A stretch of DNA of 64,000 bases from Nostoc linckia FACHB-104 (GCF_014696615.1 NZ_JACJQJ010000009.1:62001-126000), one strand, 5' to 3'; positions 42,050 to 50,074 are shown, counted from the first letter of the stretch. The notes: a model not told the origin generated them from the letters alone. Made by a program: numbers and translations.

Positions 42050-44836
42050 TTATTGAATCAATGCTTGAAAGCGCTCATCTTTCCGAATGCTATCAAAATC
42101 AGAGTCAGTTTTTGCTATTTCTCGAACTTCTTCAGGACTGAGATTAATTGCTTGTTGTAGATTTTCTAATGATTGTTCAATATTACCTTGAAGCGCATAA
42201 CACGAAGCTTTGTTGTACCAAGCTTCGTGTAAATCAGGTTTAATGTTGATGGCTTGGTCGTAGGCGGCGATCGCTTCTTCATTGCGTCCTAAATTCCCTA
42301 GCGCAATCCCCCGACCGTTCCAAGCAGCCTGGTAATCAGATTTAATCTCTAAAGCTTTGTCAAAGGATGCGATCGCATCTTGATTGCGTCCTAAAATCTG
42401 TAGCGCATACCCCCGGATGTACCAAGCATAATGGTAATCAGGTTGAATTTCTAAGGCTTTGTCGTAGGATGCGATCGCTTCTTCATTGCGTCCTAAAATC
42501 TGTAGCGCATACCCCCGGATGTACCAAGCTTCGTGGTAATCAGGTTGAATCTCTAAGGCTTTGTCGTAGGATGCGATCGCTTCTTCATTGCGTCCTAAAT
42601 TCCCTAGCGCAATCCCCCGGTTGTACCAAGCATCGTGGTCATCAGGTTGAATCTCTAAGGCTTTGTCGTAGGATGCGATCGCTTCTTCATTGCGTCCTAA
42701 ATTCCCTAGCGCATTCCCCCGACCGTACCAAGCATAATGGTAATCAGGTTGAATTTCTAAGGCTTTGTCATAGGATGCGATCGCTTCTTCATAGCGTCCT
42801 AAATTCAAGAGCGCATACCCCCGACCGTTCCAAGCGTAATGGTCATTAGGTTGAATCTCTAAGGCTTTGTCATAAGAAGCGATCGCTTGTTCATTGCGTC
42901 CCAACCCAACTAGCGTTATCCCCCGGATGTACCAAGCTTGGTGGTCATCAGGTTGAATTTCTAAGGCTTTGTCATAAGAAGCGATCGCTTGTTCATAGCG
43001 TCCTAACTTCCCTAGCGTCATCCCCCGGATGTACCAATAATAGTGGTAATCAGGTTGAATCTCTAAGGCTGTGTCGTAGGATGCGATCGCTTCTTCATAG
43101 CGTCCTAAATTTCCTAGCGCAATCCCCCGATTGTACCAAGCGTAAAGGAAATCAGGTTGAATCTCTAAGGCTTTGTCGTAGGATGCGATCGCTTCTTCAT
43201 AGCGTTCTAAATTCTTTAGCGCATTCCCCCGACCGTTCCAAGCATCTTGGTAATTAGGTTGAATTTCTAAGGCTTTGTCGTAGGATGCGATCGCTTCTTG
43301 ATTGCGACCTAAATTCTTTAGCGCAATCCCCCGACCGTACCAAGCTTCGTGGTCATCAGGTTGAATCTCTAAGGCTTTGTCGTAGGATGCGATCGCTTCT
43401 TGATTGCGTCCTAAATTCAAGAGCGCATTCCCCCGACCGTACCAAGCTTGGTGGTCATCAGGTTGAATCTCTAAGGCTTTGTCGTAGGATGCGATCGCTT
43501 CTTCATAGCGACCTAAATTCAAGAGCGCAATCCCCCGACCGTACCAAGCTTGGTGGTCATCAGGTTGAATCTCTAAGGCTTTGTCGTAGGATGCGATCGC
43601 TTGTTCATAGCGTCCTAACTTCCCTAGCGTCATCCCCCGGATGTACCAAGCTTCGTGGTAATCAGGTTGAATCTCTAAGGCTTTGTCGTAGGATGCGATC
43701 GCTTCTTCATTGCGTCCTAAATTCAAGAGCGCATTCCCCCGACCGTACCAAGCATCGTGGTCATCAGGTTTAATCTCTAAGGCTTTGTCGTAGGATGCGA
43801 TCGCTTCTTCATTGCGTCCTAATTTATGTAGTGTCATGCTATATCCGTACCAAGCATCGTAGTAGTCAGGTTTAATTTTCAGTGCTAGTTCATAACTGGT
43901 AATTGCATCTTTATATTGTTCTAAACTATACAGAGCAGCACCTTTATTGTTCCAGACATGATATAAATCACATTGAATTTTTATTGCTTCATCGTAGGAT
44001 AAAAGCGCTTCTTCATAGCGTCCTAAATCATCCAGTGCAATACCTCTACTATTCCAAGCTTGGTAAAAATCAGGTTGAATTTCTACAGCTTTTCCATAAA
44101 ATACAATTGCTGCTTCATATTCTTTAAAATTAACTAATAACTTTCCTAATTTACGTAATAAGCTAGCTTTGTGAATGTGTTTTTGATATCTTTCTGTCAG
44201 CAGATCTTGAATTTCAAAAAATTTTTCTATCTTTTGTTCGTGGGTAAGTTTATAATATTCATCCTCGTCATCCTCATCGAGTATTCGAGATGATTCTTTA
44301 TCTACTAATTCTAATGTAGTTGGTAATTCAAATAATCCTGAACGCCAATCAAAAAAATCTGGAGCGCGGTGGATAAAATAGTTGATCGAAAATGAACGTA
44401 CAAGAAAAACAAAGCAAAAGGGAAAATCATCTCTAAACCTTTCTCGCTGTTGATTAAGATGATTTAAAATATGCGGTACGCTGGTTAAATTGCTGAATTG
44501 TGCTTCAGTAATTTCGCCAAAAGTTCTTTTCTCGTACTTATATAAAGAATATTCCAAACCTTTAATCAATAAAATATCAATTTGCTTGTCTTTAACAAAC
44601 TCAGCTACTCGCGCATATAAATTATCGATTGATTCAACTAAGCGCAAAACTTCTATATGCTTCCCAAGAATATCCTGTGGAAGTTTAGCAATTAATCTGT
44701 CTGCTTCCACAGGTGTACATTGCACAAAAAACAAGCCAAAGCCTGATTTGCGCTTGAGGGCGCGAACTAAGTCTTGATAAACTGCTTCTGGTTCTGGGGG
44801 TAAATCTTCATCCCAATCATCTACATTTTGGTTCAT
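42050..44836 (-). CDS. Giant TPR protein with a STAND-like N-terminal domain lacking a P-loop
   Basis: 928 residues. Residues 1-175 look like a STAND ATPase domain without Walker A: at the P-loop position stands SGFGLFFVQCTPVEADRLI (31-49), IDILLIKGLE (86-95) occupies the Walker B strand, and APDFFDWRSGLFEL (158-171) matches the WRSGVFEF motif I associate with STAND-family proteins. Residues about 225-905 hold about 20 TPRs of 34 residues, nearly identical (EEAIASYDKALEIQPDDHDA). The ATG overlaps the ATPase stop in ATGA, so the two are translated together. The TPR part should bind a partner protein; function unknown. Copy number may vary between strains. Confidence 0.88.
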   Translation of the reverse strand: MNQNVDDWDEDLPPEPEAVYQDLVRALKRKSGFGLFFVQCTPVEADRLIAKLPQDILGKHIEVLRLVESIDNLYARVAEFVKDKQIDILLIKGLEYSLYKYEKRTFGEITEAQFSNLTSVPHILNHLNQQRERFRDDFPFCFVFLVRSFSINYFIHRAPDFFDWRSGLFELPTTLELVDKESSRILDEDDEDEYYKLTHEQKIEKFFEIQDLLTERYQKHIHKASLLRKLGKLLVNFKEYEAAIVFYGKAVEIQPDFYQAWNSRGIALDDLGRYEEALLSYDEAIKIQCDLYHVWNNKGAALYSLEQYKDAITSYELALKIKPDYYDAWYGYSMTLHKLGRNEEAIASYDKALEIKPDDHDAWYGRGNALLNLGRNEEAIASYDKALEIQPDYHEAWYIRGMTLGKLGRYEQAIASYDKALEIQPDDHQAWYGRGIALLNLGRYEEAIASYDKALEIQPDDHQAWYGRGNALLNLGRNQEAIASYDKALEIQPDDHEAWYGRGIALKNLGRNQEAIASYDKALEIQPNYQDAWNGRGNALKNLERYEEAIASYDKALEIQPDFLYAWYNRGIALGNLGRYEEAIASYDTALEIQPDYHYYWYIRGMTLGKLGRYEQAIASYDKALEIQPDDHQAWYIRGITLVGLGRNEQAIASYDKALEIQPNDHYAWNGRGYALLNLGRYEEAIASYDKALEIQPDYHYAWYGRGNALGNLGRNEEAIASYDKALEIQPDDHDAWYNRGIALGNLGRNEEAIASYDKALEIQPDYHEAWYIRGYALQILGRNEEAIASYDKALEIQPDYHYAWYIRGYALQILGRNQDAIASFDKALEIKSDYQAAWNGRGIALGNLGRNEEAIAAYDQAINIKPDLHEAWYNKASCYALQGNIEQSLENLQQAINLSPEEVREIAKTDSDFDSIRKDERFQALIQ
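42267..43804 (-). repeat. Tandem 102-bp repeats in the TPR gene, each with a HIP1 site
   Basis: GCGATCGC occurs at 42267 and then every 102 bp up to 43797, 16 sites in all without a gap. The DNA units (one TPR each) differ from one another at only a few positions. Recent homogenisation or expansion by recombination is the likely cause. Long frames on the opposite strand here are a result of the repeat and not genes. Confidence 0.95.
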
Positions 44837-46158
44837 GGAAGTTTCGCTACAGCTTCTTTAAATTCGGCAATTCCTGCAATTAATGGATGAATATCATACC
44901 AACGCTGCATCTCTCCCTCATCATCAAAATATTTATATTCTAAAAGACAGCGATTGTACATCAAACTGCGATAAAGGTCATCACCAGGAAGCTTTTTAGA
45001 ACGAGACACCTCAGCTAACAAATTCCATTGTGAGTTTTCTACAGTGCGGCGATAGGTATCTCTTGCTTGAGTAATTGCACGTCGCACAGCGTTTTCTGTA
45101 ATTGGTAACTCTTCAGTACGTCCAATAGCATCTTGAGTTAACAATAGCAAATTCCTCACATGACCTCCACTCATCAAACACAGTCTTTCTAAAGTATTAG
45201 CATTATCAAAAATGTCCTTTTCTAGTGAAACTTCCGGTGCAATTTGCCGAACTCGCTTGCTAATTAGTTCTTTAACTTTCTTCAGCCCAGGTTGATAAGT
45301 TTCTCCATCGGTAGTTTTCACCATAATCATCGGTAAAATGAGGCACTCACCATAGATATCCCGAAGGTCTGTGCCGCGTTTAGAATACAGTAAGGAAATT
45401 GGTGCAGTGTAAATTAAATGGCAATCTAAAGCTTGTAGTTGTCCGCTGCGGTCTACAAAAACTTCTTCATAGTTAGTACTATCTCCATCTTTAACTAACA
45501 CCATCCGGTCTAAATTATCCACAATTACCGCCAGTTTATTGCAGCCATTAGGTAAATTCTGTTTGGCATCTTTCAGAAAGTCATTCAACACCTGAATTAA
45601 AGTTACAGTGTGAGGATCAATTTTTTGGCGAATCTGTTGACGTAACTGGGGAACGGCTCTTAAATTTGCTGTAAGCTTGGCAAATTGAGCAATTTGCGCT
45701 TCTACTGCCATACTCTCAAACTCTATGGGAGTCTGTGCCAAATCTTTTAACTCTCCCCACAGGTTTTTTAACCAGTCAAGTATGGGGCGAGGATTAGCAA
45801 TTTCTTTTAAATCTTTCAGCAAGCGGCGGGTACAAGCGAGGAGAATATCTGTATATCGAGCATCTTCGGAGTCAATATCTTCTTCATCAGCTGCAAAATA
45901 CACAACATAGAATTGCCGATTTTCTAAATACTTCTTTAACCTGAGTAACTCCGTAGATTTCCCCGCCCCCCGATGCCCAGAATATAATTGACAGGTATTC
46001 GTTTTTGCCAATCGCATCCGATTTCCCAACTCTTGCAGAATATCCGCATCTCCCCGCACATCCTGACAATCTACATACCTAATATCATCTGCGGGTAAGG
46101 GTTCAAAGGGGTTAAAGGCGTTGTAGAGTTCAGTAAGTAAGTCAGGATAATTAGGCAT
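44833..46158 (-). CDS. P-loop AAA/STAND-like ATPase
   Basis: 441 residues from the ATG at 46158; a TTG at 46176 would add six residues. Walker A is GHRGAGKST (61-69), Walker B is LAVIVDNLDRM (about 209-219), and a sensor-like GGHVRNLLLL follows near 345. The N-terminus YNAFNPFEPLPADDIRYVD is the conserved linker of a bacterial ATPase group found in signalling and defence operons. The protein stops at the end of the winged-helix-like region (PLIAGIAEFKEAV); no effector domain is attached, which suggests that the TPR partner serves as sensor or effector. The stop overlaps the next start in ATGA. Confidence 0.88.
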   Translation of the reverse strand: MPNYPDLLTELYNAFNPFEPLPADDIRYVDCQDVRGDADILQELGNRMRLAKTNTCQLYSGHRGAGKSTELLRLKKYLENRQFYVVYFAADEEDIDSEDARYTDILLACTRRLLKDLKEIANPRPILDWLKNLWGELKDLAQTPIEFESMAVEAQIAQFAKLTANLRAVPQLRQQIRQKIDPHTVTLIQVLNDFLKDAKQNLPNGCNKLAVIVDNLDRMVLVKDGDSTNYEEVFVDRSGQLQALDCHLIYTAPISLLYSKRGTDLRDIYGECLILPMIMVKTTDGETYQPGLKKVKELISKRVRQIAPEVSLEKDIFDNANTLERLCLMSGGHVRNLLLLTQDAIGRTEELPITENAVRRAITQARDTYRRTVENSQWNLLAEVSRSKKLPGDDLYRSLMYNRCLLEYKYFDDEGEMQRWYDIHPLIAGIAEFKEAVAKLP

Positions 46159-46212
46159 AAGTATTAAATATGGCAATTTTGCCCATTATACTGTCGGTAA
46201 TAGCCCCTAACA

Positions 46213-46494
46213 CTCGTTAATGAGCCTCGGAACTTCGTCAACGAGCAAAAAAGCCTCGCTCACAAGCAAAAAAGCCTCGCTCACGAGCAAAAAAGCCTCA
46301 TTCACGAGCAAAAAAGCCTCATTCACGAGCAAAAAAGCCTCATTCACGAGCAAAAAAGCCTCATTCACGAGCAAAAAAGCCTCATTAATGAGCAAAAAAG
46401 CCTCATTAATGAGCAAAAAAGCCTCATTAATGAACCTCGAAACCTCATTAATGAACCTCGAAACCTCATTAATGAAGAAAAAAGCCTCATTAAT
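46213..46494. repeat. 21-bp tandem array (about 13.4 copies) upstream of the ATPase-TPR operon
   Basis: Units of the form CTCATTMAYGAGCAAAAAAGC begin at 46213 and repeat every 21 bp up to the partial unit at 46486-46494. Four central copies are identical; those at the ends vary (AATGAACCTCGAAAC). Each unit starts with a perfect or near-perfect palindrome (CTCATTAATGAG). Because 21 is a multiple of three, both strands are open and give heptapeptide repeats (KKASFTS on +, NEAFLLV on -), but neither has a good start or ribosome site. The array ends 55 bp upstream of the ATPase ATG. Confidence 0.9.
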
Positions 46495-46532
46495 AGATGT
46501 ATGGTGGGATGTCACTTGCTTTAACGAGATTT

Positions 46533-46565
46533 AGATCCCCGACTTTTTGAAAAAGTCGGGGATCT
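46533..46565. repeat. 33-bp palindrome (AGATCCCCGACTTTTT...)
   Basis: AGATCCCCGACTTTTT and GAAAAAGTCGGGGATCT are perfect complements around the centre. This palindrome is of the REP-like type frequent in Nostocales. It lies just beyond the 21-bp array. Confidence 0.8.
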
Positions 46566-46680
46566 GGACAGCACGCACCATCAAACATTAATAGTGCTGT
46601 GGTGCGTTGCGCTGTGCGACAACACACCCATACGTGTCAACTTAAGCTAAAAGCTATATAGGGCGAGTGTTGTACAAAAA

Positions 46681-46841
46681 CCCTCGCCCTCATCCCCTAA
46701 CCCCTTCTCCCGCAGGAGAAGGGGAATTAAATCTCTTGCTCCCCTCTCCTGCTGGGAGAGGGGTTGGGGGTGAGGGCAAAAACCTTGCAACCAAGCGGGT
46801 TTCACGTTAAGACGAAATAAGGGTACAGCATTGCTGTACCC
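46681..46841. repeat. Two dispersed hairpin repeats
   Basis: CCCTCGCCCTCATCCCCTAA (46681-46700) pairs with GGGGTTGGGGGTGAGGG (about 46759-46775), and GGGTACAGCA (46821-46830) with TGCTGTACCC (46832-46841). Both are intergenic repeat types seen widely in filamentous cyanobacteria. No gene. Confidence 0.75.
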
Positions 46842-46918
46842 CTACGAATCGCTGATATTTTATCCAAATCAGTCAATAAAGGAAAAATCCCCAAACTCAG
46901 GGATAAAATTTTCTCTTC

Positions 46919-46983
46919 CCAGTCAACAGTCAACAGTCAACAGTCAACAGTCAACCGTCAACAGTCAACCGTCAACAGTCAAC
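46919..46983. repeat. CAACAGT heptamer array (STRR3-like)
   Basis: Nine CAACAGT/CAACCGT heptamers in tandem. This is the sequence of one of the STRR families described in Calothrix. It lies just after the stop codon of moeB (which runs on the other strand). Confidence 0.85.
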
Positions 46984-46989
46984 CAGAAT

Positions 46990-48162
46990 TTAATATTCAG
47001 GAACGGAAGAATCTACTTCCCGACTCCAAGCGGTGATTCCGCCTTTGACATTTGTACCAACAATCCCAGATTCTTTAAGAATGCTCAGGGCTTTTGCCGA
47101 TCGCCCGCCCATTTTACAATGAGCAATTAAGCGGTGACCGTTGAGAATTTCTTTGACTTGTTTCACGCCATCGCCATTTTCAATATCTGGTAATGGTACC
47201 AAGACAGAACCAGGAATTTTGGCAATTTCATATTCATGCGGGTTACGCACATCTAACAGTACAAAGTCTTTTGCACCGCTATCTAATAACTGTTTCAATT
47301 CCACAACAGTCATTTCTTGAATTTCCTGCTGCTGTTTCGCTTCTTCAGCTTGAGCTTGGGGAATACCGCAGAATTCTTCGTAGTCTATCAGTTTTTCAAT
47401 AACTGGGCGGATGGGGTTTGGACGCAGCTTCAATTCGCGGAATTTCATTTCCAATGCGTTGTACAGCAGCAGCCTTCCGCTTAAAGTGTTACCTTGTCCC
47501 AGAATAATTTTCACAGTTTCCGTGGCTTGGATCACACCGATAATTCCGGGCAATATTCCTAATACCCCACCTTCTGCACAGGAGGGAACCATTCCTGGTG
47601 GTGGTGGTTCGGGATACAAGTCACGATAGTTCGGCCCGCCTTCGTAGTTAAATACTGTGGCTTGTCCTTCAAAGCGGAAAATTGAACCGTAAACGTTAGG
47701 CTTGTTGAGCAACACACAAGCATCGTTCACAAGATACCTTGTCGGGAAGTTATCAGTACCATCAACGACAATATCATAGGGTTCCAAAATACTCAGCGCA
47801 TTTTCGGAACTGAGGCGCACTTCATGCAAATCAACCTGACAGAAGGGGTTAATCTCCAGAATTCTATCCTTTGCGGATTGAATCTTGGGTTTACCTACCC
47901 AGGATGTCCCGTGAATGACTTGGCGTTGCAGGTTAGAAGTATCGACAACATCGAAATCAACAATACCGATGCGTCCCACACCCGCAGCTGCCAAATATAA
48001 CAGCAGTGGCGCACCCAGTCCACCCGTACCGATACAGAGTACACTGGCGGCTTTCAGGCGTTTTTGTCCCTCTAGTCCCACCTCCGGCAAAATTAGGTGG
48101 CGGGAGTAGCGTTCGTAGTCGTCTTTAGTCAACTGGATTTCATCCAGATTGGGATTGAGCAT
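46990..48162 (-). CDS. moeB: MoeB/ThiF-type adenylyltransferase with rhodanese domain
   Basis: 390 residues. The E1-like ATP-binding site is GTGGLGAPLLLYLAAAGVG (about 46-64), followed by DFDVVDTSNLQRQVIHG. VPSCAEGGVLG holds the conserved Cys. A rhodanese domain fills about 285-390 with active-site loop HCKMGGRS. The fusion (MoeZ type) activates the C-terminus of a ubiquitin-like sulfur carrier (MoaD, ThiS or CysO) by adenylation and then moves sulfur to it. It follows a JAMM peptidase gene by 66 bp. No sulfur-carrier gene is nearby. Confidence 0.92.
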   Translation of the reverse strand: MLNPNLDEIQLTKDDYERYSRHLILPEVGLEGQKRLKAASVLCIGTGGLGAPLLLYLAAAGVGRIGIVDFDVVDTSNLQRQVIHGTSWVGKPKIQSAKDRILEINPFCQVDLHEVRLSSENALSILEPYDIVVDGTDNFPTRYLVNDACVLLNKPNVYGSIFRFEGQATVFNYEGGPNYRDLYPEPPPPGMVPSCAEGGVLGILPGIIGVIQATETVKIILGQGNTLSGRLLLYNALEMKFRELKLRPNPIRPVIEKLIDYEEFCGIPQAQAEEAKQQQEIQEMTVVELKQLLDSGAKDFVLLDVRNPHEYEIAKIPGSVLVPLPDIENGDGVKQVKEILNGHRLIAHCKMGGRSAKALSILKESGIVGTNVKGGITAWSREVDSSVPEY

Positions 48163-48228
48163 AGCAATTTCAAGTGGAGGGCGGATTATTTATCGTAGCG
48201 AAAAATGATATCCGTATTGATCGGTTGT

Positions 48229-48687
48229 TTAAATTATGTTGTTAATCGCTTCGGGTTGGAATTGATGACTTTCATCTAGACTCCAGCTTTGGAGTGTTTC
48301 AGCTTTACCTTTTTGAACGGAAACTATTATATACGAGTATTCAGGCCAAGCATAGAGGCGATCGCACTCTGAAGGAATTGCCTGTGCGTCTGGGTGGGAA
48401 TGGTAAATACCGATAATATTGAGAGAGCGATCGCGTGCTTCCCTTTGTGCTTGTAACATGACTTGAGGTGCGATCGCATATCGTCGCCTTTCCGTTTCGT
48501 GAGTGCGATCATCTGAAAAATTTGCTGCTTCTGTATTCCAAGCATTTTCTGTAGGCATAATTTCGACTACAGTTTTACCCTCAAGGGTGATGTGACCCAG
48601 AATTATACCGCAGCATTCATCTGGGTAAGTGCTTTCGGCATGGGTGCGGATAATTTGTAAATGTTCGGGGAGGAGTTGGAGAATCAT
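48229..48687 (-). CDS. M67-family JAMM metallopeptidase (Mec+ type)
   Basis: 152 residues, a complete JAMM/MPN+ domain. Zinc ligands and catalytic residues are in place: Glu 24 (PDECCG), His 96 and His 98 (GIYHSHPD), Ser 106 and Asp 109 (H-x-H-x7-S-x2-D). In actinobacteria Mec removes cysteine from the sulfur-carrier CysO. The neighbouring MoeB-rhodanese gene on the same strand fits this pathway. Role in cysteine synthesis or sulfur-carrier processing is inferred. Confidence 0.9.
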   Translation of the reverse strand: MILQLLPEHLQIIRTHAESTYPDECCGIILGHITLEGKTVVEIMPTENAWNTEAANFSDDRTHETERRRYAIAPQVMLQAQREARDRSLNIIGIYHSHPDAQAIPSECDRLYAWPEYSYIIVSVQKGKAETLQSWSLDESHQFQPEAINNII

Positions 48688-48700
48688 GGAAGATATTTAA

Positions 48701-49134
48701 CCGCAGATGGACGCAGATAAACGCCGATTTAGAAAGATTTAGAGATTGTGGGCGATACGTTTAATTTCTACTTTAGGATTGCCAAAGTTGATTAGTAAAC
48801 AAACTTTCAGGTTTGTGGCTTTGAGGTAGTTGAGACATTGTGCAAAATGCTTTTCCTCTAATGATTTAACAGCCTTAAGTTCAATTAATACCAAGTCTTC
48901 AACTAATAAATCAGCAAAGAATTGACCAACTACAATACCGTCATATCTAACTTGTATCTCGGATTGCTGTTCTACCAACAGTCCGCTTTTCCGCAATTCA
49001 TAAGCCAATGCATTCTCATATACTTTCTCTAAAAATCCACATCCTAATCCATTACCCACTCTAAAAGCACAACCAATAACCTTTTCAGTTATCTTATCCA
49101 TCTCCCATCTGCGTTTATCTGCGTTCATCTGCGG
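48701..49134. mobile_element. Possible cassette: GxxExxY gene bounded by 29-bp inverted repeats
   Basis: The 29-mer starting CCGCAGATGGACGCAGAT at 48701-48729 is matched, with three mismatches, by the complement of 49106-49134 (CCGCAGATGAACGCAGAT...). The inner faces point to the single gene between them. No clear target duplication is seen. Such repeats adjacent to GxxExxY genes could be ends of a non-autonomous mobile unit. Confidence 0.55.
48739..49128 (-). CDS. GxxExxY protein, PD-(D/E)XK nuclease superfamily (PDDEXK_3)
   Basis: 129 residues from the ATG at 49128, which lies in the inverted repeat, so the N-terminus MNADKRRWE is encoded by the repeat; the ATG at 49101 (MDKITEKVIG) is the other plausible start. 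The family motif is GCGFLEKVYENAL (G-x2-E-x2-Y). FFADLLVEDLVLIELKAV supplies the Asp and E-x-K of the nuclease fold. The family is common and its role unknown. The whole gene lies between inverted repeats. Confidence 0.85.
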   Translation of the reverse strand: MNADKRRWEMDKITEKVIGCAFRVGNGLGCGFLEKVYENALAYELRKSGLLVEQQSEIQVRYDGIVVGQFFADLLVEDLVLIELKAVKSLEEKHFAQCLNYLKATNLKVCLLINFGNPKVEIKRIAHNL

Positions 49135-49229
49135 TCTATTTTCATCCTTCTCAATTAAAAATAAAATTCCCAACTCATTATTAGAGCCAGGAATCTTCTT
49201 CTTATTATTACAAAGCCAATGGAATTACT

Positions 49230-49988
49230 CTATTCCCTCGTTATGCTCACTTTCCCTGTAGCCAAATCATAACGACCGCCAACAATTTTCAATTTACCTT
49301 CTTTAACTAAATTGCCTAAAATTGTTGACCTCTTTGCCAAATTATCTGCTTGATATTGAATATTAGCGACAATAGTATTTTTCTCTAAACTGCCAGATTT
49401 ATTTTTTGCTATTTCTACAGCAGGTTTAATTTCTTCTACAAAAACACCAATTCTTCCTGGTAGCGGCTTACCTTCAATCGCAGCTTTTACCGCACCACAT
49501 TTACTATGACCGAGAACTAAAATTAATTGCGCTCCTAATACTGAGGTAGCATATTCCAAGCTACCAATAGCCTCTGGCGAAGCGACATTACCAGCTACAC
49601 GCACTACAAATAAATCACCTAATCCTTGATCGAAAACAATTTCTGCTGGTACTCGAGAATCAGCACAACCTAATATCGCCGCAAATGGATATTGAGCTGC
49701 AACAGTTTCTTGTAAACGCAATTTTGATTGATGGGGATTTAAACGCTTCCCTTCAACAAATCTTTGATTTCCCGCAAGCAAAATTTTTAATGCTGCTTGT
49801 GGATTAACTGGTTGCGGTTTTTCACCAACATAATTCGAGGCTTGATCCGCTAAAGAAGGCTCTTTATTCCACAGAATACCGCCAGCACCAATCAAAGCCC
49901 CAATGCCAATGCTACCTACACCGGCTAAATGTATAAAATTCCGACGACCAATAAATCCATTAATTCTAGCCATTCCTCTACCTGACAA
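49230..49988 (-). CDS. Exported beta-class carbonic anhydrase
   Basis: 252 residues. The start contains the twin-arginine motif IGRRNFIHLAGVG and a hydrophobic segment, which points to Tat export or anchoring; the second Met (residue 6) may be the true start. Zinc ligands are Cys 108 and Asp 110 (LGCADSR), His 161 and Cys 164 (GHSKCGA). The enzyme interconverts carbon dioxide and bicarbonate outside the cytoplasm, as with EcaB-type proteins, and would feed carbon uptake. Single gene. Confidence 0.92.
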   Translation of the reverse strand: MSGRGMARINGFIGRRNFIHLAGVGSIGIGALIGAGGILWNKEPSLADQASNYVGEKPQPVNPQAALKILLAGNQRFVEGKRLNPHQSKLRLQETVAAQYPFAAILGCADSRVPAEIVFDQGLGDLFVVRVAGNVASPEAIGSLEYATSVLGAQLILVLGHSKCGAVKAAIEGKPLPGRIGVFVEEIKPAVEIAKNKSGSLEKNTIVANIQYQADNLAKRSTILGNLVKEGKLKIVGGRYDLATGKVSITRE

Positions 49989-50074
49989 CCGTTTCGTGGT
50001 TGCCTGGAAGATATCAGACTTCAGGGCAATATAAGAGTACCCGCTTACACGGTTTAAAAGTTATTTAATTTTTG

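Noticed and set aside
42367-44127. Three open frames on the + strand opposite the TPR gene, rich in RMRSLLHCVLNS repeats
   Set aside because: They are shadows of the 102-bp DNA repeat; composition is Cys/Arg/His-rich and not protein-like, with no ribosome sites.
46207-46534. Heptapeptide-repeat frames on both strands of the 21-bp array
   Set aside because: Both strands are open only because 21 is divisible by three; the - frame starts at a GTG with no Shine-Dalgarno and the + frame points away from any operon. Kept as a DNA repeat, with proteomics named as the test.
46990-48687. Reading the JAMM + E1 pair as a bacterial ubiquitin-like antiphage operon
   Set aside because: No E2-like or ubiquitin-like gene is present, and the rhodanese fusion points to sulfur transfer.
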